From Pseudomonadota bacterium (GTDB taxonomy: Bacteria > Desulfobacterota > WTBG01 > CAIYCZ01 > CAIRTM01): a stretch of 41,376 nt of DNA. The stretch covers positions 1-41,376 of the forward strand of contig JAHEEI010000003.1 in assembly GCA_024640785.1 (NCBI GenBank). Direction: 5' to 3'. The position numbers were made by a program, and so were the translations under genes. Under the pieces are notes generated by a model. It was not told the DNA's origin and did no database searches. It saw only the letters and a program-made list of their open reading frames with translations. Below, one piece after another: positions 8,444 to 16,804 of the stretch (position 1 is its first letter; each line of letters begins with the position of its first letter).

Positions 8444-9266
8444 TATTATGGAGATTGTGGCTTAAATCTTGAAGTAAATTACATTAAAAAGAAAAGATAT
8501 CTTGAAGGAGATTATGCAAATTTTTTTATAGATGAAATTTAAAAAATCGATACTCTGATGCAGGGCAGGGTTTCAGAAAAATCAGGATATGAAAATATTA
8601 TAAAACAGGATAAAAAGTCATTTATTTTAATGATATACCGAGCGCTAATATCTTAGAATAAAAGTAATAAAGAAGGTTTTGTTTCATTCAAATATCATTT
8701 CCATGGGAAAACTTTAATTTCTATCGGAAATAATCCAGTTTTAGCTTAAAAGTTTATTTTTTACCTTTGTCAAGGACTCATAAGAGAAAAGTTCTGACTT
8801 TAATGTCGATTATCTATCCTTAAAACATTTAAAAAGTAGTAGATTAATTGACTTACTGGAATCAAAGATTAAACAGTCTGATCCAGTTATATCAGCCGTA
8901 AAGTAGCATAATATAAAAAATTTGTTTAATGAAAAGTCAAAAAAATTAAAAGTTAATTCTGGGTTGATCCGTTAATTGATCAGGACAGAAAGTGATTTTA
9001 ATTTAGATTTTACATTATTCAAGGAGGTACTGGGGCTAATTCAGCTTAAACCTGGGAGTGCAAGGGATCTTGCGGTTATGATAACTTATGATATTTGAAA
9101 ACGTGATCTGCTGAACAAATTATTTAAAGGCTCTTTTAACCGGAATGAAGCAAACACGGATCTTGCGCTTGGGGCTTATAACTGGGGTATTATAAATATT
9201 GAGTAGGATCCTGAGAACTTTCCGCGCGAAACATGTAATTACTTGCAAAGATAAAGAAATTTCTAA
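8444..9266 (+). pseudogene. decayed lytic transglycosylase (SLT domain) gene
   Basis: Protein-like sequence survives in two linked frames. The first, about 8444-8749, reads YLEGDYANFFIDEI and GKTLISIGNNPVLA, with stops at 8540, 8654 and 8747. After a frame change, the frame starting at 8784 carries the transglycosylase signature: RTESDF with the catalytic Glu codon at 8988, GLIQLKPGSARDL at 9033-9071, LALGAYNWG at 9162-9188 and FPRETCNYL at 9219-9245. In-frame stops fall at 8904, 8973, 9096, 9204 and 9252. Intact relatives cleave peptidoglycan in the periplasm. With eight or more stops of all three kinds and a frameshift, this copy is dead. Confidence 0.8.
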
Positions 9267-9743
9267 ATTTAACATCAAGTGGTTAAATCATATTACCATC
9301 AAATATCCTGCAAAAAAGTTATTTTTTTATCCCGAATTTTTTAGAATTAAATTATCAATATATTGTATGAATCATATGTTTAAACTGCATATGTTGAAAT
9401 TCACAACAGCTGTTAATTGACTGTGGAATACTTTGTTATAACAGCATATTTGTATTTAAAATAAAGGGGTTCAAGTAAACTGTTCCAAAATGTAACACTA
9501 TTTTAAATAAAGTAATATCAGTTAGTTATGATTTTAGTAGTCAGTTGACATGATAATTCTAAGCAACATAAAAAAATAAAGTAATTTCAAAAACTAATGT
9601 TGATAAACAGTTTATAATTTTCGAAAAAGTATAAATTTAAAATATTTGAATTTTCTTATACCTGTTTTTAAAATAGATGTTTATAAAAATTAAAGATAAT
9701 ATTTTTTCCTTGACGCAGAGGATATAAATTATTAGATTTGACT
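9267..9743. other. AT-rich gap upstream of the TetR-type regulator
   Basis: Very AT-rich sequence with no recognised gene. It should contain the promoter of the TetR-AOR-UbiD unit. A TTGACA occurs at about 9544 and a TTGACG at about 9710, but neither has a good -10 box at 16-18 bases, so no promoter is called. The 73-residue open frame across 9199-9420 overlaps the transglycosylase remnant and has no family features. Confidence 0.45.
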
Positions 9744-10400
9744 ATGAATCCAAATTCAAAAATTTCAGGTTATACAATGAGAAAAGATAAAAATACTTTA
9801 ATTTTAAACGCTGCAATTAAGATATTTGCAGAAAAAGGGTATCAATATGCAACAATAGCTGAGATCGCTAAGGAAGCTGCTGTTTCGAAAGGACTAATTC
9901 ATTTTTACTTTGAAAGTAAGCTTGATCTTATGCTTTCTGTAATCCTGAGTTTTCTTGAGCATGTTAATGAGATAAATGCTAAAAAATTAATTGGTTCTAT
10001 CAGTCCCGTAGATTCATTGAAGGCAGTTTTTGAGACTTTTCAAGAGCTTTTATTTAAAGATTCGGATAACCTTTATAAGGGGAAGATTTTAAATGAGGGT
10101 CTTCCTGAGGTGGATAAAATTAAAAGCAAAGTGCTTAAAAATAAAAAGGCGGCTATTGATGAACAAAACAGGAAACTATTTGATACTATTGATAAGCTTA
10201 TCCATGAGGGACAGAAGGCTTCACTACTAAATAGAAATCTGAAACCTGAAATCATAAGGCAGATATTGGGTGGGTCAAGTCAGTTTCTAACCACGGGAAT
10301 GTATCTGCACCCATTCGGCAAGGGCGGACTGGGCTATAATAAAAGAGATGTAAAAAAAGCCATGAATATGTTGATAGATAGTTTTAGAGCTGCTAAATAG
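9744..10400 (+). CDS. TetR/AcrR family transcriptional regulator
   Basis: A 218-residue regulator. Residues about 15-60 form the classic TetR DNA-binding domain: ILNAAIKIFAEKGY, TIAEIAKEAAVSKGLIHFYF, then ESKLDLMLSV. The C-terminal ligand-binding part is helical and not family-specific. The gene lies 53 bases upstream of the AOR gene on the same strand, so it is likely the local, ligand-responsive repressor of the AOR-UbiD pair and may be transcribed with it; this is inference. The open frame begins at TTG 9738; ATG 9744 is preferred, although ATG 9777 would also leave the whole domain intact and no start has a strong Shine-Dalgarno. Confidence 0.9.
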   Translation: MNPNSKISGYTMRKDKNTLILNAAIKIFAEKGYQYATIAEIAKEAAVSKGLIHFYFESKLDLMLSVILSFLEHVNEINAKKLIGSISPVDSLKAVFETFQELLFKDSDNLYKGKILNEGLPEVDKIKSKVLKNKKAAIDEQNRKLFDTIDKLIHEGQKASLLNRNLKPEIIRQILGGSSQFLTTGMYLHPFGKGGLGYNKRDVKKAMNMLIDSFRAAK

Positions 10401-10453
10401 AAATACTAAGGCTTTTATAAATCAAAATAAATTCAGAGGAAGGGAAGATTATC

Positions 10454-12229
10454 ATGATTAAGGGAGGATATTTTGGAAGATATTTAAAAATTGATCTTAC
10501 TAATAGGAGCTTTAAAGAAGAAGAACTCTCCAAAGATATAATGAATAAATATCTTGGTGGGCGCGGTATTGCAACTAAGCTCCTTTTCGATCTTCAGGGA
10601 GGTAAAATAGATGCTCTTTCTCCGGGAAGCAATTTAATTATATTTACCGGACCTGTTGGCGGGACGAATGTACCGGGAAGTTCAAGGATATTTTTTGGGA
10701 GTAAATCACCGCTCAGTAATGCTATTAATACAACCAGTATGGGTGGTATTTTCCCAAATATGTTTAAAAAGACAGGTTACGACGGTGTTGTAATTCAAGG
10801 AAAAGCTGATGATAAAACCTGGATTCATATTTCTCCCGGTAATGTTCAGTTTCATTCAGCATCAGATGTTTGGGGTCTTAAAACCTCAGATGCTGAAAAA
10901 ATTATCAAAGAAAGAGCAGGTTCTAAATCTAGTGTTGCACTAATTGGTCCGGCTGGAGAGAAACAAGTTCTTTTCAGTGCTATTGTGTCAGATACACGGA
11001 CTGCAGGAAGAGGTGGAACCGGCGCTGTTATGGGTTCAAAAAACCTAAAAGCAATTGCTGTTTCGGGTGAGGTTAAAGTTCCAGTTGCAAATAAAGATGC
11101 AATGGATAAAATATCGAAAAAAATAAGAGAAGATCAGGCTGAGAATCCGAGCGCTCTGGGGATGAACATGAACGGCAGTGCCGGTCTGGTGAGCCCGGTA
11201 AATGCCATGGGTGCGCTTCCGACAAAGAATTTTCAGCAGGGGACTTTTGCGGGTGCCGATGAGATGGGAGGCTATGCCATTACAGAAAAGAACAGGGTGA
11301 AAGCGGTTGCCTGTGCTTCCTGCACGGTCGCCTGTTCTTTAATTGCGGAAGCTAAAAATGGTAAATATGCCGGTACCATAACCGAAGGCCCGGAATATGA
11401 ATCAGATGTAATGCTCGGTTCAAATATCATGGTTGATGATACGGATGTTATTGTCTGCGCAAATCATCTCTGTGATGAATATGGAATCGATACCATCTCA
11501 ACCGGAAATGTGATTGGTTTTGCTATGGAGTGCTATCAGCGCGGGCTCATCACTGAAAAAGATACCGGAGGTCTTGCTTTAAACTGGGGTGACGGTGATA
11601 TCGTTCTCGAACTAATTAATCTTATCGGTAAAAATGAAGGGTTTGGTAAACGGCTGGGTCAGGGTGTTTTGAGATTCTCTAAGGAGATCCCTGGCTCTGA
11701 GTCTTTTGCCATGCACGTAAAGGGACTTGAGCTTGCTGCCTATGACCCAAGAGCTGTTTTTGGGCAGGCTTTATCTTATGCAGTTGCACCTCGCGGGGGT
11801 GAACATGGACGCGGCGGATATATGATCGTAGAGTTTTTTCAGGCTGATGCGGACCTGTACACTCATGTGGGCAAGGCTGAAAAAGCAGCAAAACTGTCAG
11901 AGGCTGCTGCAATTTATGATATAGCCTCCGTTTGCAGTTTTAACTTCATACCGACCTCTGATTTGCCTGAATTAATTAATTCTATAGTAGGTACAAATTA
12001 TACTGAGGAGGATTTAAGACAAATTGCCCGGAATGTTATGACCCTTGAACGTCAGTTTAATAACAGAGAAGGCTTTACCAGAAAAGATGATACTCTGCCG
12101 TCACGTCTTTTAAATGAGCCTTTACCCGATGGAATGGCTGAAGGTAAAAAGGTTGAGGGTCTTGATATAATGCTTGATGAGTATTATGCAATTCGCGGCT
12201 GGGATAAAGAGGGTGTGCCTCTGCAATAG
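10454..12229 (+). CDS. aldehyde ferredoxin oxidoreductase family protein (tungsten/molybdenum bis-pterin enzyme)
   Basis: A 591-residue enzyme of the AOR family, cytoplasmic oxidoreductases that interconvert aldehydes and carboxylic acids using a tungsten bis-pyranopterin site and one [4Fe-4S] cluster. The N-terminal domain reads YLGGRGIATKLLF and TGPVGGTNVPGSSR. Cluster cysteines are C287, C290 and C294 in CASCTVAC, and C494 in SVCSF, almost the same numbering as Pyrococcus furiosus AOR (288, 291, 295, 494). The pterin-linked motif is DEYGIDTISTG. GAGGAAGGGAAG precedes the ATG. It lies between a TetR regulator and a UbiD-type decarboxylase. The substrate is not evident; family members also include BamB-like aromatic ring reductase subunits, which are usually longer and accompanied by BamC-I, absent here. 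Confidence 0.93.
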   Translation: MIKGGYFGRYLKIDLTNRSFKEEELSKDIMNKYLGGRGIATKLLFDLQGGKIDALSPGSNLIIFTGPVGGTNVPGSSRIFFGSKSPLSNAINTTSMGGIFPNMFKKTGYDGVVIQGKADDKTWIHISPGNVQFHSASDVWGLKTSDAEKIIKERAGSKSSVALIGPAGEKQVLFSAIVSDTRTAGRGGTGAVMGSKNLKAIAVSGEVKVPVANKDAMDKISKKIREDQAENPSALGMNMNGSAGLVSPVNAMGALPTKNFQQGTFAGADEMGGYAITEKNRVKAVACASCTVACSLIAEAKNGKYAGTITEGPEYESDVMLGSNIMVDDTDVIVCANHLCDEYGIDTISTGNVIGFAMECYQRGLITEKDTGGLALNWGDGDIVLELINLIGKNEGFGKRLGQGVLRFSKEIPGSESFAMHVKGLELAAYDPRAVFGQALSYAVAPRGGEHGRGGYMIVEFFQADADLYTHVGKAEKAAKLSEAAAIYDIASVCSFNFIPTSDLPELINSIVGTNYTEEDLRQIARNVMTLERQFNNREGFTRKDDTLPSRLLNEPLPDGMAEGKKVEGLDIMLDEYYAIRGWDKEGVPLQ

Positions 12230-12325
12230 GCTATAATAGCATTTTTAAAAAGAAAACGTTTGTAGAGATTTTTATAAATACTGGTTCAAGCACACAAAAC
12301 TGTTTAAACTTAAAAGGAGAACAAA

Positions 12326-13789
12326 ATGTATCCATATGATTCATTAAGAGATTATGCAGAGGATTTGGAAAAACAGGGGAAACTGATAAGAATAAATAAG
12401 ATGGATCAGGACAAGTATGAGATGTCCGCACTGGTCTATAAACTAAATGACAGGCTGGACTATAAAGCACCGGCCTTCCTGGCTGAGAAAACGAAGATTA
12501 ATGATAAAGTCTATGATTCACCGGTTATCGGCAATCTTTTAAATAGTTTTGGGACAGTTGCCCAGTGCTTTGGTGTAGAGAAGATTAATGACAATCAGGG
12601 CGAGATGTATGATGCCGCGGTAGCACGAATTATGTCTTTTCAGGATAAGGAGATGAAGTGGCAAAGCATTGAACCTGTGATTGTTGAAAAATCGGCGGCC
12701 CCCTGTAAAGAGGTTATATTAAACGGTGAGGATGCAGACCTGGGTAAATTTCCATGGATTAAGAATAATCCTGCAGACGGAAGTCAATATATAAGCGCCG
12801 GTTCAGTTATCTTGGAAGATGTTGACCTTGGGAAAAATGTGGGAACCTACCGGATGCAGGTAAAAGGTCCGCGCAAGGTTGGGGTATATTTTACAAACCA
12901 GAGCCATGGATATAAGTTTATGATGCAGGCTCTTGAACGCGGTGAAGAAAGTGTAAAGGTCTCTGTTGCTGTGGGTATAGACCCGATTTCATGGATGATG
13001 AGCAGCACACGCCTTGCTGATTTGGGTGAAGATGAATTTTCAATTTCCGGTGGATTTAGAGGTAAGGCGGTGGAACTTGTTAAGAGTGAAACCAATGATC
13101 TTAATGTTCCAGCCCATGCAGAATTCATCATTGAAGGGGATATTTCAATGGAAACAGCAGAGGAGGGCCCATACGGTGAAATGCTGGGATATGTGGGAAA
13201 AAAGGTCTGGACCTTTGAAATTGATATAAAGACGATTACTCACAGGGAAAAACCCTGGGTATATAATTTGTGGCCCGGTATTGGCGGCGCATACTTAACC
13301 CTTCCATGGGAGGTGGGTCAGTTCACTAAATTAAAACAGATCATGCCGAACCTGGTTAAACTGCATACCCCACCTGCAACCGCATCCGTGGTTATTGCCT
13401 GTATTGATAAGAAACTTCCGGGTGAAGGTATTGAGGCAGGTATGATGATTCTGGGTTACCGGTTCATCGGTTTCAGCAAGAAAATGGCCATTATTCTGGA
13501 TAAGGATATTGATCCAACAGATTTAAACAGAGTAATTCAGGCGGTCGGTACCCGCTGGCAGCCTGATCCTGCAAGCCTGGTTGTTAAACAGTCTTTTCAT
13601 ATCCCTCTTGAACCCAGCAGTAAAGAGATGTTTTTAAGCAGCAAAATAGTCATTGATGCGACCCGGCAAATGGAAAGTGAAGGGGGGCCTGAGACTTACC
13701 CTTATGATAACCGCACCGTGCTTGAAGAAAGAGCTGAAGAAGCCTTTGATATCGTAAATAAAAGATGGGATGAATATTTTGGCAAATAA
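12326..13789 (+). CDS. UbiD family prenylated-FMN decarboxylase
   Basis: A 487-residue UbiD-family enzyme, which decarboxylates (or in some pathways carboxylates) aromatic or alpha,beta-unsaturated acids using prenylated FMN. The motif NVGTYR supplies N171 and R176, H194 follows in QSHGY, a likely metal-ligand Glu is E237, and the acidic pair E280 and E285 lies in EEGPYGEMLG. Their spacing matches the N168, R173, H191, E277, E282 set known from fungal Fdc1, so the site looks intact. No UbiX-type flavin prenyltransferase is encoded in the window, so prFMN must come from elsewhere. AAAGGAG precedes the ATG. It follows the AOR gene by 96 bases and is followed by a strong terminator. Confidence 0.94.
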   Translation: MYPYDSLRDYAEDLEKQGKLIRINKMDQDKYEMSALVYKLNDRLDYKAPAFLAEKTKINDKVYDSPVIGNLLNSFGTVAQCFGVEKINDNQGEMYDAAVARIMSFQDKEMKWQSIEPVIVEKSAAPCKEVILNGEDADLGKFPWIKNNPADGSQYISAGSVILEDVDLGKNVGTYRMQVKGPRKVGVYFTNQSHGYKFMMQALERGEESVKVSVAVGIDPISWMMSSTRLADLGEDEFSISGGFRGKAVELVKSETNDLNVPAHAEFIIEGDISMETAEEGPYGEMLGYVGKKVWTFEIDIKTITHREKPWVYNLWPGIGGAYLTLPWEVGQFTKLKQIMPNLVKLHTPPATASVVIACIDKKLPGEGIEAGMMILGYRFIGFSKKMAIILDKDIDPTDLNRVIQAVGTRWQPDPASLVVKQSFHIPLEPSSKEMFLSSKIVIDATRQMESEGGPETYPYDNRTVLEERAEEAFDIVNKRWDEYFGK

Positions 13790-13809
13790 TTTTATCCAAT
13801 GTTGATATA

Positions 13810-13838
13810 AAAGAGCCCTATATTAAACAGGGCTCTTT
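13810..13838 (+). terminator. rho-independent terminator after the ubiD-like gene
   Basis: A perfect 10-base-pair stem, AAAGAGCCCT at 13810-13819 and AGGGCTCTTT at 13829-13838, with a 9-base loop, 20 bases after the UbiD-family stop and followed by T/A-rich sequence. It closes the TetR-AOR-UbiD unit. Confidence 0.85.
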
Positions 13839-14118
13839 ATATATAATGGTCTGATCTAGGTACGAAGCTTTTAGAAGAGGATTCAATTTTACTTGACATC
13901 GAGATAATATAAGATTGAGTTATGCTAACTTAGAACTCATTATTCTAGTAAAGACCCAAGTTGTTTAAATTCATGTTTCATATTAATTATTAAAAATAAA
14001 TCCTTGAAAAAATCTTTCTATGTTCTATATATAAACAATAAAAGATACTTATATCTTTAAAATTATAGGGCTATAAGGTCTGTTTATCTCTAAACCAACC
14101 CTAAAATAAGGAGTGAAA
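13839..14118. other. gap before the outer-membrane protein gene
   Basis: AT-rich spacer with no supported gene. A TTGACA at about 13893 has no convincing -10 partner. It presumably holds the promoter of the outer-membrane protein gene. Confidence 0.4.
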
Positions 14119-14955
14119 ATGAAACAAAACTATAAAAAGTTTCATTTGCCAACAAAGTTAATATCCATAATCCTTGCCATCGGGCTTATTTTTATTTGTT
14201 CATCAGCATATTGTCAGGAAGATGATCCATGTGTGAAAAAAGAGAAATGGGAGTTTATGCTTACCCCATATTTTAACGCTAACAGCCTTGACCTCGACTC
14301 CACGATTAAGGGAACAACAGCAGACGTTGATCTGGATTTTTCCGACCTTACGGATGATTTTGATGCCTGGGGTGCATCGGCCCTTTTTGAGGCCCGCAAA
14401 GGTAAATTGGGCTTCCTTTTTAATGGGACGTATATAGACATCGATGGTGACTTTAATCTGGACCCCCCTACACTTGATAAGATAAATGTGGATATTGAGC
14501 AAGCGATCGTAGATGGGGCGCTTATGTACCGAATATTCGAAGGACCGCTGAGAAAAGGATGTTATCTGAAGACGACCCTTGATGTGTGGGGGGGGGCTCG
14601 CTATGTTTATCTGAAACAGGAAATATCCCCTAGACTCAATAGCGGCCTCACAACAAAGCTCGACAAAAGCAAAGACTGGGTGGAACCTATCTTGGGAGCC
14701 CGCATTTTAGTTCGACTGACCAAGAAAATTAGCTGGCTGGCGATGGGCAATGTTAGCGGCTTCGGCATTGGGTCGGCCTCCGACAAGACCTGGGATTTTA
14801 CGACTGGATTTGATTTTCGTCTGTTTGAGAAAGCTTCTTTAAAGCTGGCATATCGAATTTATGATATTGATTACGATATCGGAAGCGGTACGGAAGAGTT
14901 TGGGCTGGATGGCAAAATGGAAGGTCCTTGGCTGGGAATGACTTTCTATTTCTAA
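14119..14955 (+). CDS. outer-membrane beta-barrel protein
   Basis: A 278-residue protein with a signal peptide (LISIILAIGLIFICSSAYC, cleavage near residue 30) and alternating polar/hydrophobic strands typical of an outer-membrane barrel, ending in Phe (GMTFYF), the usual C-terminal signal for BAM-mediated assembly. Gly, Asp and aromatic residues are frequent and a paired-strand pattern recurs (FLFNGTYIDIDG, LKLAYRIYDIDYD). The specific family and cargo are not recognised. AAGGAG at 14108-14113 points to ATG 14119; the upstream in-frame GTG at 14113 overlaps that Shine-Dalgarno. Codon choice looks richer in G and C than in the flanking DNA, so recent acquisition is possible. Confidence 0.82.
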   Translation: MKQNYKKFHLPTKLISIILAIGLIFICSSAYCQEDDPCVKKEKWEFMLTPYFNANSLDLDSTIKGTTADVDLDFSDLTDDFDAWGASALFEARKGKLGFLFNGTYIDIDGDFNLDPPTLDKINVDIEQAIVDGALMYRIFEGPLRKGCYLKTTLDVWGGARYVYLKQEISPRLNSGLTTKLDKSKDWVEPILGARILVRLTKKISWLAMGNVSGFGIGSASDKTWDFTTGFDFRLFEKASLKLAYRIYDIDYDIGSGTEEFGLDGKMEGPWLGMTFYF

Positions 14956-15296
14956 ATATGTTCCAAACGATATTTTATATAAAAACATACCAGAATAGGA
15001 AATTAATTGTATCTATAAAAGGCAAAAAATTTAGTATTGCAAAGCAAGATGTGTTTTCATTTATTTGTTAAGGAGAGTAAGGTTTTTCCATCATTGGCAG
15101 AGTCAACACAACTCCAGGCAACCTTAACATTTCAGCAAAAATTAAAAGTCAACGTTTACGATAATAATATTGAATATTTTTAAGAATTAAAGGTGTTGTA
15201 CGAACTGTTGACCCTAGGTTTTGTTAAGAGTACTTGTGGTTATGTGAAAAAGCAGAGTGAAAACCCTTTTTTTATTTTAAATAATCCAATAACCCG
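14956..15296. other. gap with no recognised gene
   Basis: AT-rich sequence. A 42-codon frame starting at about 15050 shows no recognised motif. It may contain debris related to the neighbouring decayed DUF1566 gene, but I cannot support a feature. Confidence 0.4.
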
Positions 15297-15923
15297 AATA
15301 ATTAAGTAATCAATTATCTGAACGCAGCGGCCATAATTACAGATGTAGGCCTTATTGTCTACGCTTGCATAACCATAATTCATAATAACGTTCCAGGCAT
15401 TGAAGTTTCTATTCGCCTCCAAAATACTTGTCCAGTATCAGCCACTCTGAATTCCTTTAAATAACTGCATATCTATCGATGTTACTTATTCTTTGCCTGT
15501 ACTTTCAGTAATTCCAACAAGCTCAGTTTTAGTCGGCAATCGCCAGTCTCCCATACAACCTATCCGTATAACCACAATCTACTTCTTAGATTTTAATTAC
15601 AACCCTTTTTGCATTATTCATCCCAGCTGTAACTCGAATTTTTCAATCAAACAAGCCCTGTTGTCATATCCTTTAACGTACCATTTCCCTAATCACATCA
15701 AAAGTCACCTTTTGAGAGTGTGCCATTACAGCTCTCACATGAAGATGGTGTGCCGTTTGTATTTTTGATATGAATTCCTCTGTTGTAGGTTCTGTACTGT
15801 GCGACCCTATTGTAAACACAAGATTTTCTGTAAAGCCAATATCGGTATAAGGAAGATGAACATTGTTGCTAGCATAACTATAATTATTATCCGAGTCTTT
15901 GTCCTCACTAATTCTTTCTACAT
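15297..15923 (-). pseudogene. decayed exported DUF1566 (Lcl C-terminal domain) protein gene
   Basis: On the minus strand, AAAGGAG precedes an ATG at 15923 that is immediately followed by TAG, then a readable signal peptide (RIIIIVMLATMFIFLIPILA) and a stop at 15809. After frame changes the DUF1566 landmarks appear: TTGLV, then TGA at 15649-15647 where Trp is expected, then LKNSSYSWDE; further on GDWRLPTKTELVGI, and YWTSILEANRNFNAWNVIMNY. Further stops follow GKE and QSG. Intact DUF1566 proteins are exported and found in variable copy number; their role is poorly defined. This copy is dead. Confidence 0.8.
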
Positions 15924-15991
15924 TTTAATTCTCCTTTTTGTATTAACTATTGTAAGAGCAAGCTCAAGTTTTTGCATTTTAATATTGGGCG

Positions 15992-16798
15992 TTATTGTGA
16001 ATAGAGTTTAATATAAAACTGAATTTTATCCTCAATGATAGTTTCCGCGATTTTCAGTTCCTCCAGTGATTTAAATTCAGATTCAAGGCTGACAAGTATT
16101 TTATCGAAGGCTGAAGGTATAATATTCCATTTTTCTCTGTAGTTAATTCTGGCAATGTTATATTCAGCCTTTGAAAAATAGTACTTCCCCAGTCTGCTTT
16201 CTTTTGACTTGAATTTCCAGTCTTCCTTTAATTTAAAAAAATCATTGAGCACTGTTTTTAGTCCAGGCTTGTTAAGGTATTTCTCTTTTATACTCTCACC
16301 CATTCTATTTTCAACTTGATTAAAGAATCCTTTTACAAGGTCAATATCAGTAATAGTAAGCGCATAAAGATACCAGTCGTCAACTGACTCAATTACAGCT
16401 TTTTGTTCAACAATTCTCAGGCTTCCAAAACTAGGACAAAAATGAGATGCACATATTTTTGTACCGTAAAAACAGTTATACCTTAAATCTGGAATTTTGG
16501 TTACTGCAGGATGAAGCATACAGCCTGTTTTAGTATGATCCTGGTTAATAAAACCAAGGAACTCACAGTTATAAATAGTCTCGAAAAGTATTGTATTGTG
16601 GATAGAGTCCTTAACCTGATCCTTATACTTGGAAAGGTTATTATAGTCCGGCAAAGATAGAAATAATTCCGTCTGCAGCTCCAGAATATCCTGAATTGCT
16701 TTTCGTTTGTGGTTCTGCCAGTTGAATTGTCCACAGCAGGCGCTGCAGGATTTTTTGATGTCAGGCTGGCAAAGCATTATTGGGTGAGAGGCTGACAC
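15992..16798 (-). CDS. Cys-rich YkgJ-like putative metal-binding protein
   Basis: A 268-residue protein with nine cysteines, all in the first half. The arrangement is C-x7-C-x2-CC (residues 10-22, SCSACCGQF), then NCEFLGF, GCMLHP, and a final group around NCFYGTKICASHFC. This resembles the CxxCC / CxxY / Cys pattern of the YkgJ-type zinc- or iron-chelating family (PF03692) from memory; the longer C-terminal half is helical and basic with no known domain. The start is GTG 16798, six bases after the M23 peptidase stop, so the two are probably translationally coupled. The function is unknown; metal binding is inference. Confidence 0.7.
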   Translation of the reverse strand: MSASHPIMLCQPDIKKSCSACCGQFNWQNHKRKAIQDILELQTELFLSLPDYNNLSKYKDQVKDSIHNTILFETIYNCEFLGFINQDHTKTGCMLHPAVTKIPDLRYNCFYGTKICASHFCPSFGSLRIVEQKAVIESVDDWYLYALTITDIDLVKGFFNQVENRMGESIKEKYLNKPGLKTVLNDFFKLKEDWKFKSKESRLGKYYFSKAEYNIARINYREKWNIIPSAFDKILVSLESEFKSLEELKIAETIIEDKIQFYIKLYSQ

Positions 16799-16804
16799 AA
16801 TAAT

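Noticed and set aside
9199-9420. 73-residue plus-strand open frame
   Set aside because: It overlaps the transglycosylase remnant in another frame, has biased composition and no ribosome binding site.
13893-13920. TTGACA as promoter of the outer-membrane protein gene
   Set aside because: The only TATAA-like sequence is 9 bases away and the expected position gives no -10 match.
15050-15184. 42-codon plus-strand frame beginning MCFHLFVKES
   Set aside because: No family features; possible remnant but no supporting motif in any frame.
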